Source of the DNA: Rhodocyclaceae bacterium
GTDB taxonomy: Bacteria; Pseudomonadota; Gammaproteobacteria; Burkholderiales; Rhodocyclaceae
Reading direction: 5' to 3'
Assembly: GCA_020849155.1 (NCBI GenBank)
Contig: JADLGU010000018.1
Location: forward strand, 1 to 8,601
DNA length: 8,601 nucleotides
Each line of letters opens with the position of its first letter. Position 1 is the stretch's first letter. Under the pieces are notes generated by a model. It had not been told where the DNA came from. It saw only the letters and a program-made list of their open reading frames with translations, and searched no databases. The position numbers were made by a program, and so were the translations under genes. Positions 1 through 5,610 of this stretch are shown piece after piece.

Positions 1-57
1 AAGCTGCACGCCGAGCGTCCCAACGAGCCCCTGATCAAGGAGCGCGCGGCCGAGTAG
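1..57 (+). CDS. C-terminal tail of an unidentified protein (5' end outside window)
   Basis: An open frame enters from the left edge and ends at a TAG at 55-57, giving the tail KLHAERPNEPLIKERAAE. The tail is charged and hydrophilic, with no cysteine, hydrophobic segment or motif that names a family. It is read as a real gene end because the next gene starts only 4 nt after its stop on the same strand and has no other possible upstream start, which fits an operon with translational coupling. The product cannot be identified from 18 residues. Confidence 0.5.
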   Translation, partial: KLHAERPNEPLIKERAAE

Positions 58-61
58 CGCG

Positions 62-985
62 TTGTCGCCGGCCCTGCTCCTGCTGCCGGATTTCGCCCTG
101 ATCCTGCTCGGCTTCGGCCTGCGCAGGGCGATGCGCTTGGGCGACCACTTCTGGAGCGGCCTGGAGAAGCTGATCTATTTCGTGCTGTTTCCGGCGCTGC
201 TGTTCCACGCCAGCGCCCGTAGCCGCATCGACTTCGCCGCCGCCGCGCCCTTCGCCTTGAGCGGCATCGCGGCGATGGGCGGCGGCATGCTGTTCGGGCT
301 GCTGCTGCGGCCCCTGTTCGACGCCCGGCCGACGAGCGCAGCGGCTCCCCGCGGGATGGTCTTCGCCTCCCGCTTCCAGTGCGCCTTCCGCTTCAATTCC
401 TACATCGGACTGGCGGTGGCCGGCAAGCTGCACGGCGAGGCCGGCATCGCCGCCATGGGCATCCTCATTGGCGCCATGGTGCCGCTGGCCAATCTGGCCT
501 CGGTCTGGATGCTGGCGCGCCACGGCCAGCTGGGCGTGCTGCGCGAGATCGTCCGCAACCCGCTGATCCTCGCCACCCTGGCCGGCCTGCTGTTCAACCT
601 CGGCGGGGCGGCGCTGCCCGAAGTGGCGGGCCAGTTCCTGGTGCGCCTGTCGGAAGCCTCGATCGCCCTCGGTCTGCTGGCGGTGGGAGCGGCCTTGAGG
701 CTGCGCCAGGAATCGGCCGCCCGCCTGGCCTCCATCGGCCTGCTCGGCGTCAAGCTGCTGGCGGTGCCGGCGTTCGCCTGGCTGGCGGCGCGGGCACTGG
801 GACTCGAGGGCGTGTATTTCGACGTGGTGGTGATGTTCGGCGCGCTGCCCACCGCCAGTTCGGCCTACATCCTGGCCATGCGCATGGGCGGGGACGGACC
901 GGGCGTCGCCTGGCTGATCTCGGCGTCGACGCTGGGGGCGATGCTGACGATGCCGCTGTGGCTCGTCGCCCTGGGCGCGGGCTGA
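62..985 (+). CDS. AEC family transporter (auxin efflux carrier / malonate permease-like)
   Basis: A 307-residue, almost wholly hydrophobic inner-membrane protein of the usual length for bacterial AEC permeases. It has about ten predicted membrane segments in two halves separated by a short polar stretch near residues 85-100. Family-typical pieces are the N-terminal LLPDFALILLGFGLRR, RFNSYIGLAVAG near residue 110, the NPLILATLAGLLFNLGG segment opening the second half, FGALPTASSAYILAMRMGGD near 260, and the closing ISASTLGAMLTMPLW. Bacterial members are secondary carriers for organic acids such as malonate; this one's substrate cannot be told. The start is TTG at 62: an in-frame stop at 32-34 and the absence of ATG, GTG or TTG between leave it as the first usual start codon. 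No good Shine-Dalgarno sits at normal distance, so translation probably depends on coupling to the upstream gene 4 nt away. It converges on the phaM-like gene. Confidence 0.88.
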   Translation: MSPALLLLPDFALILLGFGLRRAMRLGDHFWSGLEKLIYFVLFPALLFHASARSRIDFAAAAPFALSGIAAMGGGMLFGLLLRPLFDARPTSAAAPRGMVFASRFQCAFRFNSYIGLAVAGKLHGEAGIAAMGILIGAMVPLANLASVWMLARHGQLGVLREIVRNPLILATLAGLLFNLGGAALPEVAGQFLVRLSEASIALGLLAVGAALRLRQESAARLASIGLLGVKLLAVPAFAWLAARALGLEGVYFDVVVMFGALPTASSAYILAMRMGGDGPGVAWLISASTLGAMLTMPLWLVALGAG

Positions 986-992
986 GCGGCCC

Positions 993-1364
993 TTACTTCT
1001 CTCCGGCCTTGCCGTCGGGCGCGCCCGGTTGGGACGCGGCGCCGGGCTGCTGCATCATGTTCCAGGGCCACAGGGCCGGGTTGGCGAAGGGGTTGGCGTT
1101 GGCCTCGGCCGAGCCGGCCGTCTGGCTGATGGCCTGCATGGCGGCCAGGGTGGCGCGCTGCATCTCCAGCCCCTGGATGCTCATCTGCAGCATGTTCAGG
1201 TTCATGCGCAGCCAGCCCTCGACCGTTTTCAGCTCGGCGATGCGCTTGTCGAGTTCGCCCACGTCGAGGGTCGGGGTCACCATGCCGGGCACGGCGAAGC
1301 CCATGCTGCCCCACATGCCCTTGAGGAATTCGAGGGGATCGGTGTTCGGGCTGTCTGTGGACAT
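993..1364 (-). CDS. phaM: PhaM-like polyhydroxyalkanoate granule-associated regulatory protein (short form)
   Basis: A 123-residue protein. The N-terminal DPLEFLKGMWGSMG (residues 9-22), the VTPTLDVGELDKRIAELKTVEGWL stretch (about 29-52) and the following NLNMLQMSIQGLEMQ helix match the core of the PhaM family. In Cupriavidus necator PhaM binds PHA synthase PhaC, activates it, and tethers PHB granules to the nucleoid. Residues 34-85 should form a helical, probably coiled-coil, oligomerisation region. The tail is low complexity, rich in Ala, Asn, Pro and Gln (NPFANPALWPWNMMQQ), and lacks the Lys/Ala-rich (PAKKA-type) DNA-binding tail of the Cupriavidus protein. The ATG at 1362-1364 has GGAG (1371-1374) 6 nt upstream. 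It lies 30 nt downstream of the hybrid kinase on the same strand, so it is probably the last gene of that operon. Family assignment is by motif recall, not alignment. Confidence 0.8.
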   Translation of the reverse strand: MSTDSPNTDPLEFLKGMWGSMGFAVPGMVTPTLDVGELDKRIAELKTVEGWLRMNLNMLQMSIQGLEMQRATLAAMQAISQTAGSAEANANPFANPALWPWNMMQQPGAASQPGAPDGKAGEK

Positions 1365-1394
1365 GATCGTCTCCGGCTGGGTAATGTGCGGATG

Positions 1395-3170
1395 TTACGC
1401 CAGCAGCGTGGCGTTGAGCAGGCTGCGCAGCTTGGCCGGCATCACCGGCTTGAGCAGCAGATGGCAGCCCAGGGCCTGGGCCTCGCCGGCCAGGAGGGGC
1501 GAGGCGCTGCCAGTGATCAGGATCGCCGGCACCTGGCCGCCGAAGCGCGCCCGCACGGCACGAATGGCGTCGGGCCCGGCCGTGCCCTGGCCAAGCTGGT
1601 AATCGGCGATGACGAGGTCCGGGGCCCGCGGCAGCTTGTTGGCGGCGACCACCGTGTCGGCCACGCCGGCGCAGGCCACCACCTCGGCGCCCCATCCGCC
1701 AAGCAATGCTTGCATGCCCTCACGCACCGACTCCTCGTCGTCGACCACCAGGATCAGGCGGCCGTCGAGGCCAGTGGGCGGCAGAGCCTCCGGCGCCGGG
1801 CCGGGCGCCGGCGGCTGGGCGCAGGCGGCGGGCAGCTCGATGGCGAACACCGTGCCATGCTGCTCCCTGGAGCGCATGGCCAGGGGATGCTCCAGCAGTT
1901 CGGCCAGGCGCCGGACGATCGACAGCCCGAGGCCGAGGCCCTTGCGACGGTCGCGTTCGACATTGCCTATCTGGTAGAACTCCTCGAACACTTTCTCGTG
2001 CTGCTGGATCGGGATCCCGATCCCGGTGTCCCAGACTTCGATGCGCCAGCGCTCTGCGCGCCGGCGCACGCCGACCAGGATGCCGCCGCTCGGCGTATAG
2101 CGGATGGCGTTGTTGATCAGGTTGCGCAGCACCCGTTCGAGCAGCAGGGCGTCGCTGCAGACCATGGCGCCGCTGGGGCGGACCCGCAGCTTCAGCCCTT
2201 TGAGACGGGCCTCTTCGGTGAAGTCCAGGCGCAGACGTTCGAGCAGCGGGCGCAGCGAGAAGCAATCGTGCTTGGGCCGGATGGCGCCGGCATCGATCTT
2301 GGAGATGTCGAGCAGTTCGTTGAACAGCGACTCGAGCGCATCCACCGAGGCGTTGATGCTGTCCACCATGTTGCGCACTTCCGGGTCGCGGGCCTTGTCG
2401 GCCAGGGCCGCGGCGAACAGGCCCATGGCGTGCAGCGGCTGGCGCAGGTCGTGGCTGGCGGCGGCGAAGAACTGGGTCTTGGCGCGGCTGGCCATCTCGG
2501 CGGTGTTGCGGGCCCGCTCCAGCTCGGCGTTCTGCGTCGCCAGGTGCCGGGCCATGGCCTCGTTCTGGAAGCGCGTGCGCAGCGACTCGGTGAGCAGCTG
2601 GTTGTACTTGCGGCCGACGGCGAGGATGCCCAGCAGCACCGAGGTGGTGATGAAGGCCAGCAGCAGGTGCAGGGGTTCGCCCTCCCAGGCGCTGCGCAGG
2701 ATCAGCGCCCCCAGGGTGGGGATGACGAAGATGTAGAACGAGGGCCGGTGGGCGGCCAGCAGGGGCACCGCCACCGAGGTGATGGCGAAGATCGAGAGGA
2801 ACAGCACCATCTGGTGCAGGGGCGAGTCGGAGACGAAGAACAGCGCGCCGGCGGCGGCCCATACCGCGCCCGAGATGGCCGCCCCGATCAGCCAGCGGCG
2901 CGCCCAGCCCTCGAGGCTGTCGAGCGCGATATTTTCGCGGCGGAAGCGCAGGAACAGCATCAGCCGCCAGGCCTGGTTGGCGCCCATGCAGGCCGCCCAG
3001 GCGAGGAGCAGGGCCGGCGGCTGCACCGACCACAGCACGCCGACCAGGAGCGCGACGCCGACCATGGTGCCGGTGACCGAGGTCGCCATCTGCTGATACA
3101 TCATGCGCACCTTCTCGAGGCGCACCTGGCGCTCGAGGTCGGCGGGCTGGGGAACGGTGATGGATTTCAT
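1395..3170 (-). CDS. Six-TM hybrid sensor histidine kinase with C-terminal receiver domain
   Basis: A 591-residue inner-membrane hybrid kinase. Residues about 31-186 form roughly six hydrophobic segments with very short loops and no periplasmic sensor domain, so any signal is probably sensed within the membrane. A coiled-coil linker (195-230) leads to HisKA with phospho-acceptor His240 in SHDLRQPLHAMG. The HATPase domain shows the N box NLINNAIRY (Asn354), DTGIGIP from Asp381, GLGLGLSIV (411-419) and GTVFAIELP. After a Pro/Ala linker (450-466) a receiver domain follows, with acidic Asp477/Asp478, phospho-acceptor Asp523 in VIADYQL, Thr553 and Lys574. There is no output or HPt domain. The start codon overlaps the stop of the radical SAM gene as ATGA (3167-3170), with AGGAG at 3178-3182, 7 nt upstream. 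The frame stays open upstream, but that part is a shadow of the radical SAM gene. The likely partner is the divergent NarL-type regulator at 4939-5586. The signal is unknown. Confidence 0.9.
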   Translation of the reverse strand: MKSITVPQPADLERQVRLEKVRMMYQQMATSVTGTMVGVALLVGVLWSVQPPALLLAWAACMGANQAWRLMLFLRFRRENIALDSLEGWARRWLIGAAISGAVWAAAGALFFVSDSPLHQMVLFLSIFAITSVAVPLLAAHRPSFYIFVIPTLGALILRSAWEGEPLHLLLAFITTSVLLGILAVGRKYNQLLTESLRTRFQNEAMARHLATQNAELERARNTAEMASRAKTQFFAAASHDLRQPLHAMGLFAAALADKARDPEVRNMVDSINASVDALESLFNELLDISKIDAGAIRPKHDCFSLRPLLERLRLDFTEEARLKGLKLRVRPSGAMVCSDALLLERVLRNLINNAIRYTPSGGILVGVRRRAERWRIEVWDTGIGIPIQQHEKVFEEFYQIGNVERDRRKGLGLGLSIVRRLAELLEHPLAMRSREQHGTVFAIELPAACAQPPAPGPAPEALPPTGLDGRLILVVDDEESVREGMQALLGGWGAEVVACAGVADTVVAANKLPRAPDLVIADYQLGQGTAGPDAIRAVRARFGGQVPAILITGSASPLLAGEAQALGCHLLLKPVMPAKLRSLLNATLLA

Positions 3171-4762
3171 GAGCGGGCTCCTGCGGCGAAGCGCTCGGGC
3201 GGAGCGGCCGTTTCGGTGCACGGGGCGCTCGGCAGGGCCAGGGGGGCGACCCGTCCCCGCTCGAGGTAGGCGCGATGGGGATGCAGCCAGTGCGGCAGCA
3301 CCCGTCCGGCCGCATCGCTGACCGGCCAGGGATCGAGCACCGCCGCCCGCTGCACGGCCGAGTCGAAATCGACGTCGCTCAGCGGCACCCGTCCGTGCTC
3401 CGGCGGAACCAGGTCGCTGCCGGCGATGAAGCTGCGCCCGGCGGCCGGCTTGCCGCCTTCGGAAGCCAGTTCGAAGGCGTCGTAGAGGAGCGGCAGGAGG
3501 TGGCCGCGCGGCAGAAATGCGGCGGCGTCGCGGGCCAGCTTGCCCAGGCGCGAGCGGATCGAGAACACCCGGCGCGTCACGCGCCGGTAGGCGGCGACGA
3601 ACTCCTCGGCGGTGGCGTGCCGCGGCCGGGTCACCAGTGTGTAGCCGTTGAAGTCGCGCAGCAGCGCATCGGGCAGGAAAGCCGCATCCCGCGCCGCCAG
3701 GCGAGCGAAATGCGGCGTGCCCGGGAACGGCGTCTCGAAGGAGATGTAGGTCGGCACGTACAGCCCCGCCTCGGCCAGGCGCTCGGGGATGCTCTCGATG
3801 TAGGCGAGGTCGTCCATGAGCGGGCTGAGCATCAGGCCGGCCATGACGATGATGCCGTGCCGCTGGGCGCGGGCGATGGCGCCGCGCACCTCGCCCAGCA
3901 GGTTCTGCCGCTTGCACATGTCCTCGATGGCGACCGGATTGAAGCTCTCCAGGCCGACGAACAGGCCGCGGCAGCCGGCCCGCGCCAGGCGGGCCAGCAT
4001 CCGATCGTCGCGCAGCACGTTGAAGGTGGCGCAGACACCCCAGTAGATCCCCAGCGGCCGCAGCGCCGCGCAGAGTTGCCGCAGGCTGGTGAAATCGCCG
4101 CCGAGATTGTTGTCGTAGAAGGCGGCGATATGGCGCTTGTGCCAAAAAGTCGGTCTGCCGAGGACGGCGCGGGCGGCGCGGATGTCGCGCACCACGTCGG
4201 CGGCCGGGCGGGCGTGGAAGCGGGTGCCCTGACCGGTGAGGGAGCAGAAGTCGCAGACGAAGGGACAGCCGCGGCTGGCCTCCACGGCGATCGGCAGGAT
4301 CTGCTGGCGGGCGGCAAGATCGTAGCGCGGCGCCGGCGTCGTCGCCGGATCGTAGGCGCGGGCGAGATACAGCGGTTGCAGCCGGTTGCGGCGGAAGTCG
4401 GCGCAGATGGCCGGCACCGTGGTCTCGGGATCGCCGATCGCCACGGCGTCGAACCATGGCGCGCAGAGGCGGGGATAGGCGCTGGCGAAGGTGCCGCCCA
4501 GCACCGTCCGGGCGCCGCGCCGGCGCCAGTAGTGGGAAATCTGCCGGGCGCGGTCGAAATCGGAGTGCAGGCAGGAGAGGAACAGCAGGTCGTAGTCGCG
4601 ATCCCAGTTCGGCTCGTCCCAGGCGTCATTGACCAGATCGATCTCGGCGTCCGGCGGCAGCAGGGCCGCGATCAGCGGCCCGACCTGGGGCTGCAGCACG
4701 CCACGGTGATGCGCGCCGCGGCGGTGGTAGTCCGTGTAGACCGAGATGACGCCGATCCTCAT
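3167..4762 (-). CDS. B12-binding-type (class B-like) radical SAM enzyme
   Basis: A 531-residue cytoplasmic protein. Residues 1-125 look like a Rossmann-type cobalamin-binding domain (MRIGVISVY as first strand, DLLFLSCLHSDF, VLGGTFASAYP, AIGDPETTVP), but no DxHxxG cobalamin-ligand motif is visible. The radical SAM core starts about residue 158, with cluster cysteines Cys166, Cys170 and Cys173 in SRGCPFVCDFC (CX3CX2C). It continues with YDNNLGGDF, FVGLESFNP (268-276) and TPFPGTP (344-350). This order resembles BchE/HpnR-like enzymes that act on lipids, tetrapyrroles or other poorly activated carbons; the substrate cannot be assigned. Residues 400-531 form an Arg/Pro-rich C-terminal part I do not recognise. 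The ATG at 4760-4762 is preferred because it abuts the first strand and has GGGA just upstream; an ATG at 4787-4789 would add 9 residues. It is the first gene of the kinase operon and overlaps it by 4 nt. Confidence 0.87.
   Translation of the reverse strand: MRIGVISVYTDYHRRGAHHRGVLQPQVGPLIAALLPPDAEIDLVNDAWDEPNWDRDYDLLFLSCLHSDFDRARQISHYWRRRGARTVLGGTFASAYPRLCAPWFDAVAIGDPETTVPAICADFRRNRLQPLYLARAYDPATTPAPRYDLAARQQILPIAVEASRGCPFVCDFCSLTGQGTRFHARPAADVVRDIRAARAVLGRPTFWHKRHIAAFYDNNLGGDFTSLRQLCAALRPLGIYWGVCATFNVLRDDRMLARLARAGCRGLFVGLESFNPVAIEDMCKRQNLLGEVRGAIARAQRHGIIVMAGLMLSPLMDDLAYIESIPERLAEAGLYVPTYISFETPFPGTPHFARLAARDAAFLPDALLRDFNGYTLVTRPRHATAEEFVAAYRRVTRRVFSIRSRLGKLARDAAAFLPRGHLLPLLYDAFELASEGGKPAAGRSFIAGSDLVPPEHGRVPLSDVDFDSAVQRAAVLDPWPVSDAAGRVLPHWLHPHRAYLERGRVAPLALPSAPCTETAAPPERFAAGARS
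3178..3182 (-). promoter_or_regulatory. Shine-Dalgarno that fixes the hybrid kinase start
   Basis: AGGAG on the minus strand lies 7 nt before the ATG at 3168-3170, inside the end of the radical SAM gene. It decides the kinase start within a frame that stays open for more than 1.2 kb further upstream. Confidence 0.65.
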
Positions 4763-4807
4763 GCCGTTCCCAGTGGTTGCGATCGGCATATCCGGTCGCC
4801 GCCCGGC

Positions 4808-4836
4808 AGGATACCACTTGCTGCAAGGCCGCCCAA
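4808..4836 (-). promoter_or_regulatory. Candidate promoter for the radical SAM - kinase - phaM operon
   Basis: On the minus strand, TTGGGC (4831-4836) and TATCCT (4808-4813) are separated by 17 nt, and TGG directly before the -10 gives an extended -10 element. Transcription would begin near 4800, leaving about 40 nt to the ATG at 4762. The -35 matches the sigma-70 consensus poorly (3 of 6), so this is a weak prediction by eye. Confidence 0.3.
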
Positions 4837-4842
4837 GCGGCC
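4827..4842. repeat. Inverted repeat in the divergent promoter region (possible operator)
   Basis: GGCCGC-CCAA-GCGGCC is a perfect 6-bp inverted repeat with a 4-nt centre. It lies between the two divergent genes and overlaps the candidate -35 of the radical SAM operon. Such a site could bind a dimeric regulator, for instance the NarL-type protein encoded next door, or form a hairpin. In DNA this GC-rich, a chance 6-bp repeat is quite possible. Confidence 0.35.
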
Positions 4843-4865
4843 GGTGCGCCCGGGCTGGCGGCGTG

Positions 4866-4894
4866 TTGGCGGCGCGGTTGCGATCCCGTATGAT
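4866..4894 (+). promoter_or_regulatory. Candidate sigma-70 promoter for the response regulator
   Basis: TTGGCG (4866-4871) and TATGAT (4889-4894) are separated by exactly 17 nt. The -10 matches consensus at 5 of 6 positions and the -35 at 4 of 6. This AT-bearing patch stands out in a very GC-rich intergenic stretch. Transcription would start near 4901, giving a leader of about 38 nt before the GTG at 4939. It is the more convincing of the two divergent promoter candidates here. Confidence 0.5.
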
Positions 4895-4938
4895 TCGCCC
4901 CGGGGTAGAACAAGCGGCTCGGTCGCTCAGGGAGGCAT

Positions 4939-5586
4939 GTGCTCAGGCTGCTGGTAATCGACGATCATGCGATGGTCCGCGAAGGCTTGCAGCAGATCCT
5001 GCGCAAGCTCGGGCCCAACGTCGTCCAGTACGAGGCGCAGGACGCCGAGAGCGCCCTGCTGCTGCTGGAGACGGAGAAGGAGTTCGACCTCGTCCTGCTC
5101 GACATCATGCTGCCCGGCACCAACGGGCTGTCCCTGCTCGGCATCCTGCGCAAGCGCTTTCCCGCCGTGCCGGTGGTGATCCTTTCGGCGCTCGACGACA
5201 TCGACACGGTGAACCGCGCCATGCGGCTGGGCGCCGCCGGCTACGTGACCAAGTCCGGCAGCGGCGAGACGCTGCTGGAAGCCCTCAAGCGGGTGCTCGA
5301 GGGCGAGATCTTCCTGCCACCGCACCTGCACGACAAGCTGTCTGTGACCCTGAGCAGTGGAGTGGGCCGTGGCCGTTCGCTGTACGACCGCTACGGCCTG
5401 ACCGAGGGGCAGATGCGGGTGGCGGAAATGATCCGGGAAGGCAAGTCGAACCGCGACATCGCCGAAATGCTCGGCCTGACCGAAGGCACGGTCAAGGTCC
5501 ATGTCTCGAAGATCCTGCGCAAGCTCGGCGTCACCAGCCGGGCCGAAGCGATCGCCCTGTTCCAGCGCCACCGCGGCCGGATCTAG
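4939..5586 (+). CDS. NarL/FixJ (LuxR-type) two-component response regulator
   Basis: A 215-residue cytoplasmic DNA-binding regulator with the standard two-domain build. The receiver domain (1-122) has the acidic pair Asp8/Asp9, phospho-acceptor Asp55 in LVLLDIMLPG, Ser83 and Lys105 (GYVTKS). A linker of about 25 residues leads to a LuxR-type helix-turn-helix (about 153-212): YGLTEGQMRVAEMI, NRDIAEMLGLTEGTVKVHVS and KILRKLGVTSRAEA. Phosphorylation should cause dimerisation and binding to inverted-repeat operators. The start is GTG at 4939 with AGGGAGG at 4929-4935; the spacing is short (3 nt) but no other in-frame start precedes the receiver's first strand. It diverges from the hybrid kinase operon. 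Because that kinase has a receiver but no output domain, this protein is its most likely partner, and the operon across the shared region a likely target. Both links are inferred from position. Confidence 0.92.
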   Translation: MLRLLVIDDHAMVREGLQQILRKLGPNVVQYEAQDAESALLLLETEKEFDLVLLDIMLPGTNGLSLLGILRKRFPAVPVVILSALDDIDTVNRAMRLGAAGYVTKSGSGETLLEALKRVLEGEIFLPPHLHDKLSVTLSSGVGRGRSLYDRYGLTEGQMRVAEMIREGKSNRDIAEMLGLTEGTVKVHVSKILRKLGVTSRAEAIALFQRHRGRI

Positions 5587-5589
5587 CTT

Positions 5590-5610
5590 GTCCGGCGCTC
5601 AATGCCGGAC
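5590..5610. terminator. Possible hairpin between convergent genes
   Basis: GTCCGGC-GCTCAAT-GCCGGAC is a perfect 7-bp stem with a 7-nt loop. It sits just past the regulator stop codon (5584-5586) and overlaps the last codons of the convergent ParA-like gene. Neither strand carries a T-run after it, so it is not a canonical intrinsic terminator. Its position between two convergent genes is the main reason to suspect a bidirectional termination or RNA-stabilising role. Confidence 0.4.

Noticed and set aside
979..1000. GGGC-TGAGCG-GCCC followed by a pyrimidine stretch, as a terminator after the AEC gene
   Set aside because: The stem is only 4 bp and the following TTACTTCTCT is not a real T-run; such repeats are frequent by chance at this GC content.
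1029..3269. Long plus-strand open frame of about 746 codons opposite the kinase and phaM-like genes
   Set aside because: It is His/Gln/Gly/Ala-rich with no motif, typical of the antisense of a GC-rich gene, while the minus strand carries full kinase motifs.
3171..4457. The kinase reading frame stays open upstream, which would give a protein of about 1,020 residues
   Set aside because: This part runs antiparallel-free within the radical SAM gene in another frame, is Arg/Pro-rich with no domain, and a well-placed ATG with AGGAG exists at 3170.
4763..4789. Start of the radical SAM gene at the ATG at 4787-4789
   Set aside because: It adds nine poorly conserved-looking residues before the first beta strand and has a weaker ribosome site than the ATG at 4760-4762; kept only as an alternative.
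3275..4957. Plus-strand open frame of about 560 codons opposite the radical SAM gene
   Set aside because: Low-complexity composition without domains; the opposite strand has the CX3CX2C cluster and other radical SAM motifs.
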